Under the pieces are notes generated by a model. That model did not search any database. It saw nothing but the letters and a program-made list of their open reading frames with translations, and was not told the origin of the DNA. DNA of 64,000 nucleotides. It comes from Agrobacterium larrymoorei (GTDB taxonomy: Bacteria > Pseudomonadota > Alphaproteobacteria > Rhizobiales > Rhizobiaceae). Of this stretch, positions 34,981-45,561 are shown in pieces (positions within the stretch are counted from its first letter, which is position 1; each line of letters opens with the position of its first letter). The DNA lies in assembly GCF_005145045.1 (NCBI RefSeq), contig NZ_CP039692.1:434001-498000 (forward strand). The letters are read 5' to 3'. Position numbers and translations under genes: made by a program.

Positions 34981-36585
34981 TCAGGACGTGGCGATATGGG
35001 CAAAGGCAAGACTGCCAGCCGCCCCTTCTGCACCAACGGTGTGATCCGCCAATCGCTTGTTGGAGATGGTGATCTCAGGCGCGCTGACGATGTCAATCGC
35101 GGGGACATCCTCAACAAGGATTTGCTGGATTTCCTTCCACTGCGCAAACCGCTTTTCAGGATCGATCTCCACTGCGGCAGCTTCGAACAGCGCATCCACT
35201 TTCGGGTTGCTGTAAGCCGCGCCATTTGAGAAAGGCACACCCTTCTTGAAGTTCTTGCTCCAGTAGAGACGCTGAACGCCGACGGTCGGATCGAACAAAT
35301 TGCTCATGCCTTCATAGGCAAAATCGAAATCACGGTCGGTGTAGATGCGCTTGGTATAGGTTGCAAAATCCTGCGTTCGGACGTTGACTTCCACGCCGAC
35401 TTTCGCCAAGGCCTGCCGGATGTAATCCGCGCCACGCGGATAGCCTTCGCCGGGAACGTAATCCAGATTGATGCGCAAACGCACGCCGTCCGCGCCGCGC
35501 TTATAACCGGCTTCATCCAAGAGTGCTTCCGCGGCTTTCAAATCGATAGGGTAGGTTTTGAGGTCGCCAACATACCATTTGCTCAGCTTCGCGCTGATCG
35601 GACCTGGGATGGGTGCTCCATATCCATAATTGACCGTATTGAAGATGACGTTGCGGTCGATGACATGCGCGAAGGCACGTCGTACCCTCACATCCTTGAA
35701 GAACTCTTTCTCCATGTTGAACTCAACACGGCTAACGCTGTTGATATATTGATAGCCCCGCGTGTCGAAGACCAGATCCGGCAAAGCCTTGAGACGATCC
35801 AGATCGCTGTAGGGAACGGGCGTACCGGGTGCCAGATCGATCTCGCCGGACTCTATGGCAATGCTACGCGCTGCGGAGTCCGTGATGAAACGCACGATGA
35901 GCTGATCGAGATATGGACGCGGCTTATCCCAGTAATCCGGGTTGCGCACATAAACAATGTGGCTGCCGCGCACCCACTCTTTGAACTTGAAGGGTCCGGT
36001 ACCGACGGGTGCATAATTGGCCGGGTTTTCCTGAACCTTCGTGCCCTCATAAAGATGCTTCGGCACGATGGGCGTCTCGCCAGCGGCAAGTGCTGTAATA
36101 AGGTATGGCGCGGGTTTGGAAAGAACCAGAACGACCGTCAGCTCGTCAGGCGTTTCGACATCTGACAGATTGAGGAAGGTGTTGCGTCCGCGTGGGTGGA
36201 CTTCCTTGATGGTCTTGATCGAGAAAGCCACGTCGGCGGAGGTGAAGGGCTTGCCATCATGCCATTTCACACCGGGCCGCAGCTTGAAGGTATAACGCAA
36301 GCCATCCGGGCTGATCTGCCACTCCGTTGCCAGAAGCGGTTTTGGATTGAGATCGAAGTCATAGGTCAGCAAACCTTCCGTCACTTTGGGCGAGACGTAG
36401 AAGGAGTTGGCCGCTGTGTGCGCGATGGTGGTCAGTACCGGCGGCTCCGTGGCCAGCAGGAAGGTTGCCGTGCCACCGCGCGCGGGCTCGACAGCCCACG
36501 CCCCAACACCTGAAAGCGAAACCGCACCTAGGGCAACGGAAGCAAGCAGAAACCCGCGCCGTGTCGTTTGATGAAAATCAGTCAT
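34981..36585 (-). CDS. Peptide/organosulfur ABC transporter binding protein (DppA-like) 1
   Basis: Family 5 extracellular binding protein, 534 residues. A twin-arginine signal is visible (TTRRGFLLASVALGAVSLSG). The mature part contains the family landmarks KVTEGLLTYDFDLNPKPLLA, FKLRPGVKWHDGKPFTSADV, VGTGPFKFKEW and NPDYWD. It is transcribed divergently from the dppB-like permease gene, with a 257-base gap that probably holds both promoters. AGAGGAA before the ATG at 36585 supports the start over one 28 codons upstream. It is one of four paralogues in the island and the one physically closest to the translocon genes. Confidence 0.9.
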   Translation of the reverse strand: MTDFHQTTRRGFLLASVALGAVSLSGVGAWAVEPARGGTATFLLATEPPVLTTIAHTAANSFYVSPKVTEGLLTYDFDLNPKPLLATEWQISPDGLRYTFKLRPGVKWHDGKPFTSADVAFSIKTIKEVHPRGRNTFLNLSDVETPDELTVVLVLSKPAPYLITALAAGETPIVPKHLYEGTKVQENPANYAPVGTGPFKFKEWVRGSHIVYVRNPDYWDKPRPYLDQLIVRFITDSAARSIAIESGEIDLAPGTPVPYSDLDRLKALPDLVFDTRGYQYINSVSRVEFNMEKEFFKDVRVRRAFAHVIDRNVIFNTVNYGYGAPIPGPISAKLSKWYVGDLKTYPIDLKAAEALLDEAGYKRGADGVRLRINLDYVPGEGYPRGADYIRQALAKVGVEVNVRTQDFATYTKRIYTDRDFDFAYEGMSNLFDPTVGVQRLYWSKNFKKGVPFSNGAAYSNPKVDALFEAAAVEIDPEKRFAQWKEIQQILVEDVPAIDIVSAPEITISNKRLADHTVGAEGAAGSLAFAHIATS

Positions 36586-36758
36586 GTTATGTTCCTCTCT
36601 GCGCCGGCATCGACCGGCGAAACTTGTCCCGGTGGAAAAATCGTTTCTGACAAAGACGGATACGGGCATATGCGCCTAATAATTGTCTTTATAAGAAATT
36701 ATCTTTCCTTAATTTGGTTTTTGCTGCCGTTTCTAAGAAAATAATTCCGATATCTCTT

Positions 36759-36791
36759 TGACAAATTCCATAATTTTAGTCAACTAATAGC
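36759..36791 (+). promoter_or_regulatory. Possible promoter for the dppBCDF-like operon
   Basis: TTGACA at 36759-36764 is followed by an AT-rich spacer and CAACTAATAG; the dppB-like start is at 36843. The surrounding 100 bases are markedly AT rich for this genome. The -10 element is not a clear match, so this is tentative. Confidence 0.3.
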
Positions 36792-36842
36792 CTATTCAAG
36801 TCGGGCAACGCTGACGGCCTGGGACAAAATGGATGGGAAGCG

Positions 36843-37832
36843 ATGTCGAATTCGAAGCGGATTTTATCCCAGGCGCGCCGCGTCGCCTTGTCGGCCATAC
36901 CCACCGTGCTTGGCATCATCATCTTGAACTTCTTCCTGCTTCAGCTCGCGCCGGGTGATGCCGCCGATGTGCTTGCCGCGGAAGCGGGCTCTGCGACTGT
37001 AGAAACGATGGCGGAGATGCGCTCTCGCTTCGGTCTTGATCTGCCGATACTGCATCAGTTGATGAACTACCTTGGCAATCTCGCACACTTCAGCCTAGGG
37101 TTTTCCCCACGATACGGAATGCCAGTCGCCGAACTGATCGGGCAAAGACTGCCCGGCACACTGGCCCTGATGGGTGCAGCGCTGGGCATCGCCATCTTCG
37201 TAGGTGTCTTCCTCGGCTCAATCATGGCGCTTTTTTCCGGCAGATTACCGGATCGGATCATCTCCATCGGATCGTTGATTTTCTATTCGGTTCCCGGCTT
37301 CTGGATTGGCCTGATGTTGATCCTGACCTTTTCCGTCAAGCTCGGCTGGCTGCCATCAGGCGGTGACAGCACCATCGGCAGCAGCTTGACCGGCCTCGAT
37401 GCCTTCCTGGACCGCATCCGCTATATCATTCTGCCTGCACTTTCTCTCGCCCTCTATTTTCTGGCCATCTATGCGCGACTTACCCGTGCAGCGATGCTGG
37501 AGGTGAAGTCGCAGGACTATGTGCGCACTGCGCGCGCCAAGGGCGTCTCCCCCTTCAAATTGACCACGCGCCACATCCTTCGCAACGCGCTCATTCCCAT
37601 TACCACCATGGCTGGAATGCACATTGGCGGACTTCTGGGGGGCGCGGTCGTCGTCGAGACGGTCTTCAGCTGGCCGGGATTGGGGCGCCTAGCATTCGAA
37701 GCCGTGATGGCCCGGGATTTCAGCGTGCTTCTCGGCATCCTGCTTCTGTCTTCTTTCGTCGTCATCGTCGTCAACGCAGCCGTGGACCTGCTGCAGGCAT
37801 GGCTCGACCCTCGCATCGGAGAAAGCCGATGA
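36843..37832 (+). CDS. ABC transporter permease (DppB-like)
   Basis: A 329-residue permease with six membrane segments: the N-terminal ALSAIPTVLGIIILNFFL, the RFGLDLPILHQLMNYLGNLAHF periplasmic region and the EAA loop with YVRTARAKGVSPFKLTTRHILRNA. The C-terminal LLQAWLDPRIGESR is typical of DppB/OppB. It begins a five-gene block with 4-base ATGA overlaps. The presence of four DppA-like proteins but one translocon suggests that it serves several binding proteins. Confidence 0.9.
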   Translation: MSNSKRILSQARRVALSAIPTVLGIIILNFFLLQLAPGDAADVLAAEAGSATVETMAEMRSRFGLDLPILHQLMNYLGNLAHFSLGFSPRYGMPVAELIGQRLPGTLALMGAALGIAIFVGVFLGSIMALFSGRLPDRIISIGSLIFYSVPGFWIGLMLILTFSVKLGWLPSGGDSTIGSSLTGLDAFLDRIRYIILPALSLALYFLAIYARLTRAAMLEVKSQDYVRTARAKGVSPFKLTTRHILRNALIPITTMAGMHIGGLLGGAVVVETVFSWPGLGRLAFEAVMARDFSVLLGILLLSSFVVIVVNAAVDLLQAWLDPRIGESR

Positions 37833-38838
37833 GCTCTTCAAACACCACCGCACTTTTGCAAACCTCCGATATCGGCACGCAATCGAAAGCCGAAACATCT
37901 GGCGCCCCAGTTAAAGAGCAGAAAGGGGACCAGAAACCCTGGCCTTACCTGCATGCTCCCGATGCGCTTTCCGCCCGCACGATCTCGGTGCCCAGAAAGG
38001 GTTTGCGGCGGGAACTGAAAATCTTCCTGACAAATCCCAATGCCATTGTCGGGCTGCTTTTTCTGGCAACCGTGATCGTCACGGCGTTGCTGGCACCCAT
38101 TCTATACCCCGGCGATCCGCTGGAAATGGTGGCGCGTCCGTTCCTGTGGCCCGGACAGAATGCCGCCTACCCGCTTGGTACCGATTCCATGGGACGTGAC
38201 GTGATGGCGGGTATCGTGCATGGCGCACGCATTTCGCTGACTGTGGGCGTCGTGGCGACGCTGATCGGACTGACCATCGGCATCACCATCGGCGCATTTG
38301 CCGGGTATTTCGGTGGACTGGTAGACGATATTCTCGTGAAGCTCATCGAAATCTTCCAGACTCTGCCGAACTTCGTCTTGCTGGTCGTTCTCGTTGCCAT
38401 TGCCCAGCCGTCCGTAACGACGGTTACATCGGCAATCGGCATCATTACATGGCCGATGGTGGCGCGGCTGACGCGCGCCGAATTCCGCGCCATTCGCGAG
38501 AAGGATTATGTTCTGGCAGCGCGCAGTCTGGGTTATGGTCATTCGCGCATCGTATTCAAGGAAATCCTGCCGAATGCTTTACCGCCCATTATCGTGACAT
38601 CGTCGGTCATGGTCGCCGGTGCGATCCTGATGGAAGCGGCGCTTTCCTTCATGGGTCTCGGGGATCCCAACCGCGTGTCATGGGGTTCGATGATCGGCTC
38701 AGGGCGCGATGTCATCCGCACCGCATGGTACCTGACGGCCCTCCCCGGCCTTGCTATCGTCTTCACAGTGATTTCGCTCAACCTGATCAGTGATGGCCTC
38801 AACGACGCGCTAAATCCGCGCTTTTCGGAGGAACGCCG

Positions 38839-38842
<4 letters not shown>
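37829..38842 (+). CDS. ABC transporter permease (DppC-like)
   Basis: A 337-residue permease, with a longer than usual polar N-terminal segment of about 65 residues before the first membrane span (FLTNPNAIVGLLFLATVIV). Family features: YPLGTDSMGRDVMAGIVHGA, the EAA loop YVLAARSLGYGHSRIVFKEI and LSFMGLGDPNRVSWG. It overlaps the dppB-like stop and the dppD-like start by four bases each. It forms the membrane channel with the DppB-like subunit. Confidence 0.9.
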
Positions 38843-39814
<972 letters not shown>

Positions 39815-39837
<23 letters not shown>

Positions 39838-40750
39838 ACTTTCCACCGAATATGTGGGCGGTCGCGGCACGGTTCGTGCCGTGGATGATGTATCGCTGGA
39901 GATCGAGGCCGGTGAAACGGTGGCGCTGGTGGGGGAATCCGGTTGCGGGAAATCGTCTCTGGGCAAATCCCTGATGCGCCTCGTCGAACCATCCTCCGGC
40001 AAGGTCACGTTCAAGGGTACCGACGTGACTGCAATGTCATCATCGCAATTGCGGGGCATTCGCCGTCGCATCCAGATGATCTTTCAAGACCCTTTTGCGT
40101 CGCTCAATCCTCGCCAGACGGTCCGCACAATCCTAATCGCACCGCTGAAGGTGCATGGAATTGGGGACGGGAGGCGGCAGCGCGAGATTGTAGAAGCCAT
40201 CATCGCCCAGGTTGGATTGCCGCCTGACGCCCTCGATCGTTATCCGCACGAGTTTTCCGGCGGGCAACGCCAACGTATCGGTATCGCCCGCGCATTGATT
40301 TTGGAACCGGAACTGGTCGTTTGCGATGAACCCGTCTCGGCGCTCGATCTGTCCATTCAGGCACAAATCCTCAATCTCCTTGTGGAGATGAAAAACCGCC
40401 TGTCGCTGTCCTATCTCTTCGTTTCGCATGACCTGTCCGTCGTCCGGTATTTTTCGGATCGCGTGCTGGTCATGTATCTCGGCAAGATCGTTGAGAGCGC
40501 TCCCACCGCGCAGCTTTGGGCATCGCCCAAACACCCTTACACACGGGCGCTACTGGCTGCCGTCCCGGACCCGGCGCGGCGCAAGCAGGCGGCCCCCATT
40601 TCGGGCGATCTCCCAAGCCCGCACAATCCGCCCCCGGGCTGTCGCTTTCACACACGCTGCCCGCTGGCAACAGATATCTGTCGCGAAAAAGCGCCGGAAC
40701 ACGAGCTTTTCGGTGAGAGCCACGCCGTGGCCTGCCACTATGCCCAATGA
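39815..40750 (+). CDS. ABC transporter ATP-binding protein (DppF-like)
   Basis: A 311-residue ATPase with Walker A GESGCGKSS, MIFQDPFASLNPR, signature FSGGQRQRIGIARAL, Walker B VVCDEPVSALD and the C-terminal CRFHTRCPLATDIC cluster of oligopeptide transporters. CGGAGG six bases before the ATG at 39815 supports this start, which overlaps the dppD-like gene by 23 bases. It is shorter than many DppF proteins but complete. Confidence 0.9.
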
Positions 40751-40770
40751 CAATCCAAGGAGTACATAAC

Positions 40771-41826
40771 ATGGTCGATTATCGATATCTCGGACGCAGC
40801 GCCCTGAAAGTCTCTCCGCTGAGCCTCGGCACCATGATGTTCGGTGGCCCGACGCCTGATGACGTCGCCTTCCGCATCATCGACAAGGCACGCGAACAGG
40901 GCATCAACTTCATCGACACCGCCGATGTCTATCATGATGGCAAATCGGAGGAAGTCGTCGGTCGCGGCATTAAGGATCACCGTGACCATTGGGTTCTGGC
41001 GACCAAATTCGTCAACTCGCACAAGAAAGGTCCAAATCTCGGCGGCCATTCGCGCAAATGGGTCATTGAAACCGTCGAAAACTCCCTGCGCCGTCTGAAC
41101 ACAGACTATATCGATATTCTCTACTTCCACCGCGCGGTGTTCGATTCGCCACTGGAAGAACCGTTGCGCGCTATTGCTGACCTTATTCGGGCTGGCAAGC
41201 TGCGCTACTTCGGCGTGTCTAATTTCCGCGGCTGGCGGATCGCTGAAATCTCTCATCTAGCAGACCAGCTTGGCATTGACCGCCCTGTGGCAAGCCAGCC
41301 GCTCTACAACATCGTCAACCGTACGGCAGAGGCCGAGCAGCTTCCCGCCGCCAATCATTACGGCCTCGGTGTTGTTTCCTATTCGCCGCTGGCGCGGGGC
41401 GTGTTGACCGGCAAGTACCAGCCGGGCCAGCAACCGGGCGCGGATACCCGTGTGGGTCGTGGCGACAAGCGTGTACTGGAAACGGAATGGCGCCCAGAGT
41501 CGGTGGAAATTGCGCAGAAGGTCGCCGCTCATGCCGCGGCCAAGGGCGTCTCGGCTGCGGATTTCGCACTGGCCTGGGTTCTGAACAACAAGTTCGTGAC
41601 CGCTGCAATCACCGGCCCGCGCACCGAGGAGCACTGGAACGGCTATGTCAAAGCGCTCGACGTGACTATCGACGCCGACGACGAAGCATTGATCGACAGT
41701 CTCGTGACGACAGGTCATCCCTCGACACCGGGCTTCAACGACCCAAGCCACCCGGTGGAAGGTCGTGTTCCACGCAATGTCGAACCTGCTCCACGTGCGT
41801 CGATCCAGACCCGCGCGGTTGCCTGA
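40771..41826 (+). CDS. Aldo/keto reductase
   Basis: A 351-residue TIM-barrel NADPH-dependent oxidoreductase. Catalytic residues of the family are visible: Asp and Tyr in FIDTADVYHDG, Lys in VLATKFVN and His in ILYFHRAV; the NADPH segment is VVSYSPLARGVLTGKY. AAGGAG eight bases before the ATG at 40771 decides the start; an ATG at 40747 overlaps the dppF-like stop but has no such site. Within a sulfur operon it might reduce an aldehyde released by a monooxygenase. The true substrate is unknown. Confidence 0.87.
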   Translation: MVDYRYLGRSALKVSPLSLGTMMFGGPTPDDVAFRIIDKAREQGINFIDTADVYHDGKSEEVVGRGIKDHRDHWVLATKFVNSHKKGPNLGGHSRKWVIETVENSLRRLNTDYIDILYFHRAVFDSPLEEPLRAIADLIRAGKLRYFGVSNFRGWRIAEISHLADQLGIDRPVASQPLYNIVNRTAEAEQLPAANHYGLGVVSYSPLARGVLTGKYQPGQQPGADTRVGRGDKRVLETEWRPESVEIAQKVAAHAAAKGVSAADFALAWVLNNKFVTAAITGPRTEEHWNGYVKALDVTIDADDEALIDSLVTTGHPSTPGFNDPSHPVEGRVPRNVEPAPRASIQTRAVA

Positions 41827-41898
41827 TTATCATAGAGACAAAGCCAGCGGTGGAAAACACTGCCGCAGGCCACCCGATCCGCTCAAGGACCCAATGTG

Positions 41899-43140
41899 AT
41901 GTCGAACGCCAACACCGCCAACGTAGAAACCAACAACCTGTCCGACGTTCCCAGCCGTGACGAAATCCTGTCGCGCGCCAAAGACATCGCAGCGTTCGCC
42001 GCAAAGGATGCTGCTCGTCGCGAACGCGAGCGGGAATTGCCTTTCGACGTTTTCGGTCGCATCAAGGAAGCCAAACTCGGCACCTTGCGCATTCCCAAAT
42101 CGAAGGGCGGGCCGGGCGGCTCCATTACAGATTACATCGAAATGTTGATGATTCTTGGTGAAGCCGACAGCAATATTCCACATGCGCTGCGCAGCCATTT
42201 CAATTTCACTGAACACCTTGCGCTTGGTCCTATCGAGCTGGAAGATCGCAGGCATCTGGAGAACGTGCTGTCCGGCAAGCTATTTGCCGGTGCGAGTACG
42301 GAGCAGGGCACGAAACGTCCCGGCGAAATCACCACTCGTCTGAGCGCCGATGGTGACCGTTATCGATTGAACGGTCGTAAATGGTACGCCACGGGCACTG
42401 CCTTTGCGGATTTTGGGTCTTTCAGCGCGGTCGGCGACGACGAGCAACCCATTGGCGTTCTTATTCCGCTGGATCGCAAGGGCATTACCATATTGGACGA
42501 CTGGGACAGTATGGGCCAGCGCATGACGGCCAGCGGCGGTGTACTTCTCGACAATGTCGAGGTCTTGCCGCATGAACTGACGACACGGCGGCTGACCACC
42601 CAGATCGGGCGTCATTGTTCCGCCATGCGTCAACTGCATCTGGCCGCATCTGCCACAGGCGCGGTGCAGGCGGCCGTGAGAGACGGTATCGAATACGTGC
42701 TGAAGCAGGCGCGTACCACTCTCCATAGCGCCGCCGAAACAGCCAATCAGGACCCTTTCGTACAAAAGACAATCGGAGAACTCAGCGCCGGTGCTTTCGC
42801 GGTCAAGACGCTGATCCGCGAGGCGTCACGTACGCTGGACGTAACGGCTTTGACCTTTCAGACGGGTGACGAAGCAGCGATAGAAGCCGCCCTTATCGAT
42901 GGCTCACTTGCCACTGCCCGCACACAGATCATCGCCTCTCAGCTTTCCTTGAACGTGGCGACCGCCATTTACGAGTTGGGAGGCGGTTCGGCCACGTTGA
43001 GCGAACGAAATTTCGACCGGCACTGGCGCAATATTCGCACCGTCTACAACCACAATCCGCTACAGCACAAAGCGCGGGTCATCGGTGATTACTATTTGAA
43101 TGGCACCACCACGCACCTTGCCGAAGGCCGGGTCTTCTGA
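41899..43140 (+). CDS. DszC-like flavin-dependent monooxygenase (acyl-CoA dehydrogenase fold)
   Basis: A 413-residue protein of the acyl-CoA dehydrogenase superfamily, the DszC/SfnB group; DszC is 417 residues. Visible features: LRIPKSKGGPGGSITDYIEM, HALRSHFNFTEHL, GRKWYATGTAFADFG in the central beta domain, DSMGQRMTASGGV, and the C-terminal DRHWRNIRTVYNHNP containing the His typical of the DszC group rather than the catalytic Glu of acyl-CoA dehydrogenases. Such enzymes oxidise thioethers to sulfoxides/sulfones with FMNH2. It lies between the reductase and the LysR gene. An adjacent GTG at 41896 is an alternative start. Confidence 0.85.
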   Translation: MSNANTANVETNNLSDVPSRDEILSRAKDIAAFAAKDAARRERERELPFDVFGRIKEAKLGTLRIPKSKGGPGGSITDYIEMLMILGEADSNIPHALRSHFNFTEHLALGPIELEDRRHLENVLSGKLFAGASTEQGTKRPGEITTRLSADGDRYRLNGRKWYATGTAFADFGSFSAVGDDEQPIGVLIPLDRKGITILDDWDSMGQRMTASGGVLLDNVEVLPHELTTRRLTTQIGRHCSAMRQLHLAASATGAVQAAVRDGIEYVLKQARTTLHSAAETANQDPFVQKTIGELSAGAFAVKTLIREASRTLDVTALTFQTGDEAAIEAALIDGSLATARTQIIASQLSLNVATAIYELGGGSATLSERNFDRHWRNIRTVYNHNPLQHKARVIGDYYLNGTTTHLAEGRVF

Positions 43141-43159
43141 TGATGAGAGTGAGACCGTC

Positions 43160-44137
43160 ATGAGAGCAGAGTTCCTATCTCCGCCCAAAACCTCCTCACC
43201 CCTACGATTGCCGACGCTCTCGCGCCTGCCACCGCTCACGGCCCTGCGTGCTTTCGTCGTGGCTGCGCGACACGCAAGTTTCTCTCGCGCAGCGGATGAA
43301 CTGCATGTCTCCACCGCAGCCATTGGCCAGCAAGTTCGCATTCTCGAGACCCATCTCGGCCAGCCCCTCTTCAGCCGCCAGCGCGGTGAATTGGCACTAA
43401 CGGATGCGGGTGCTGCCCTTTATCCCGGCATGGCGGAAGCATTTGAGACAATGGTGGGTAGTCTGTCGGACCTTTTGCGCTCCGGCTCGAGACCCAGGCT
43501 CAGCATCCTGGCATGTCCGTCATTCGCTGCCCGCTGGCTCGGGCCACGACTTGGACGCATCAGTCACGTCCTCGGCGATGTGGAACTTTCCATCGAAACA
43601 CTGGATGAGGGTCCGCTAGACCGGCTCCAGCTTGATGACGCCGATTGCGCCATTGTCGCATCCAGCGAACGGATCGCGGGCTACGTCTCTGAGCCGTTGT
43701 TCGACGACGCGGTAATTGCGGTCTGCGCACCGGATTTCGCAGTGCGCCACCGGCTGACCGGCCATCCGGAACGCCTGCGCGATCTCTCGGGGGAAATCTT
43801 GCGGGGCAGTGGCAGCGATGGCGCTTTCGAGTGGGCCAACTGGCTGCGGTCCTGCGGCGTCAACATCAGGCTTGCAACTCTCGGACCGCGCTTTTCCCAT
43901 CAGCCAGTGCTAATCGAGGCGGCACTTGCCGGCCACGGCATCGCGCTAGTGCGACAGTCACTGGTGTCGGAAGAGTTGAAAAACGGCAGGCTCGTCTCGC
44001 CCATCGGGTCACCACAGCCAACAGCCTGCCGCTACCATCTCCTCGCGAGCCAGGAAAGACGGCGACAGCCGGAAATCGCATCGCTCATCGCATTGCTGCG
44101 TGATGATGTGCCATCCATGAACGCTGCCGCCGCCTGA
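43160..44137 (+). CDS. LysR-family transcriptional regulator (GcvA-like)
   Basis: A 325-residue regulator. The winged HTH near residues 25-80 is ALRAFVVAARHASFSRAADE followed by LHVSTAAIGQQVRILE; the effector domain follows with LSILACPSFAARWLGPRL and DCAIVASSERI. The GcvA-like HTH with HVSTAAIGQQV is common beside metabolic operons. It begins 19 bases after the DszC-like gene and is convergent with the LLM gene that ends at 44146. It probably controls this operon or the divergent island; it could respond to sulfate or a sulfur intermediate (inference). Confidence 0.88.
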   Translation: MRAEFLSPPKTSSPLRLPTLSRLPPLTALRAFVVAARHASFSRAADELHVSTAAIGQQVRILETHLGQPLFSRQRGELALTDAGAALYPGMAEAFETMVGSLSDLLRSGSRPRLSILACPSFAARWLGPRLGRISHVLGDVELSIETLDEGPLDRLQLDDADCAIVASSERIAGYVSEPLFDDAVIAVCAPDFAVRHRLTGHPERLRDLSGEILRGSGSDGAFEWANWLRSCGVNIRLATLGPRFSHQPVLIEAALAGHGIALVRQSLVSEELKNGRLVSPIGSPQPTACRYHLLASQERRRQPEIASLIALLRDDVPSMNAAAA

Positions 44138-44145
44138 ATCATCCT

Positions 44146-45498
44146 TCAAGCGCTTTCTCTGACAGCTGTCGGCACGGTGTAAATATTCTCGGGCCGCGGT
44201 AAGCCATAATGATCGCGCAGCGTGTCGCCCTCGTAATCGAGCCGGAACAGGCCGCGCTTTTGAAGAAGCGGCACGACTTCATTGATGAAAATATCGAAAC
44301 CGCCCGTCAGCCATGGCGGCATGATGTTGAACCCATCCGCAGCACCCTCCCGGAACCAGCTTTCGATCCAGTCCGACACCTGTTCCGGCGTGCCGGCAAT
44401 GACCTTGTGGCCGCGCCCGCCAGCAAGCCTGTGCAGTAGCTGCCGGATGGTCGGATTTTCCCGGTCGATGACATCGAGCACGAGTTGGTGACGGCTGCTG
44501 TTAGCCTGGGCGCGGGTTGCCTCAACGGCTTCTCGTGGCAAAGGCTTGTCGAGATCGGCGGAATCGAGATCGATGCCGGTGATGCGGTTCAGTTGCGCCA
44601 GAGAAAAGGCTGGCTGGACGAGGTCGTTGAATTCTGCCTCCAGCTTGCGAGCTTCCGTTTCCGTCGAGGCGATAAAGGGACTGATGCCAGGCAGAATTTT
44701 GACGTGAGCAGGTTTGCGACCCGCAGCGGCCACACGCCTCTTGATATCGGAATAGAAGCTTTTGGCGCTTTCGAGCGTCTGGTGAGCGGTAAAAATTGCT
44801 TCGGCATAGTGCGCGGCAAAACCGCGACCATCCTCCGAGGATCCAGCCTGCACATAGACGGGACGGCCCTGCGGCGAACGCGGCAGGTTCAGCGCGCCGC
44901 GAACCTGATAGAAATCACCCTTATGATTGGCCGGATGGATACGGTCCGTATCGGCAAACAGACCGCTCTCCTTGTCGGCAACGACGGCGTCATCTTCCCA
45001 GCTGTCCCAAAGCTTTGTAACCACATCGACAAACTCGGTCGCCTGGCGATATCGGTCGGCATGGGGCGGATGCTTTTCGAGGTTGAAGTTGGCGGCTGCC
45101 GCATCCGCCGATGTCGTGACGATGTTCCAACCGACACGACCGCCACTGATATGATCGACGGAAGCAAACAGCCTCGCCAGATTATAGGGCTCGTAATAGG
45201 TGGTGGAAGCGGTGGCAATGAAGCCAATTTTCTCCGTTACCGCCGCAAGTGCGGTGAGCATGGTTATCGGCTCCAGCCTATGGCGGGCGGCATAACGAAT
45301 GTTGCTATCCAGCACCGGAGCATCGGCAAAGAAGATCGCGTCAAGTTTGGCCGCCTCGGCCCGCCGCGCAATCTCCTGATAAAGCTTGATATCCGTCACG
45401 CGATGCGGTTCTGACTGCGGATGCCGCCAGGCTGCTTCATGATGGCCGCCAGGGTAGATGAATGCGTTGAGAACGAGTTTTTCAGATTTTCTGCTCAT
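44146..45498 (-). CDS. NtaA/SnaA/DszA-family flavin-dependent monooxygenase A
   Basis: A 450-residue two-component LLM monooxygenase (DszA is about 453). Features: LVLNAFIYPGGHHEAAWRHP, DAIFFADAPVL, TASTTYYEPYNLAR, HISGGRVGWNIVTTS, RPVYVQAGSSEDGRGFAA, and ADGFNIMPPWLTGG at the C-terminus. It uses FMNH2 supplied by another protein to oxidise and cleave C-S or similar bonds. It is the last gene of the DUF3088/binding protein/monooxygenase unit, 63 bases after a DppA-like gene. The specific substrate cannot be deduced. Confidence 0.88.
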   Translation of the reverse strand: MSRKSEKLVLNAFIYPGGHHEAAWRHPQSEPHRVTDIKLYQEIARRAEAAKLDAIFFADAPVLDSNIRYAARHRLEPITMLTALAAVTEKIGFIATASTTYYEPYNLARLFASVDHISGGRVGWNIVTTSADAAAANFNLEKHPPHADRYRQATEFVDVVTKLWDSWEDDAVVADKESGLFADTDRIHPANHKGDFYQVRGALNLPRSPQGRPVYVQAGSSEDGRGFAAHYAEAIFTAHQTLESAKSFYSDIKRRVAAAGRKPAHVKILPGISPFIASTETEARKLEAEFNDLVQPAFSLAQLNRITGIDLDSADLDKPLPREAVEATRAQANSSRHQLVLDVIDRENPTIRQLLHRLAGGRGHKVIAGTPEQVSDWIESWFREGAADGFNIMPPWLTGGFDIFINEVVPLLQKRGLFRLDYEGDTLRDHYGLPRPENIYTVPTAVRESA

Positions 45499-45561
45499 GA
45501 TCGTTCCGATCCTGTTCGTATGTCTTGAGATGATCGGCGCTTCCAAGGCGCGCCGTTCGCG

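Noticed and set aside
41899..43140. Annotation as an acyl-CoA dehydrogenase
   Set aside because: The C-terminal DRHWRN...HNP segment and the sulfur-gene context fit the DszC monooxygenase group; the same holds for 58110-59363.
44485..45414. A 309-codon open frame on the plus strand
   Set aside because: Antisense to an intact LLM monooxygenase that has clear motifs throughout.
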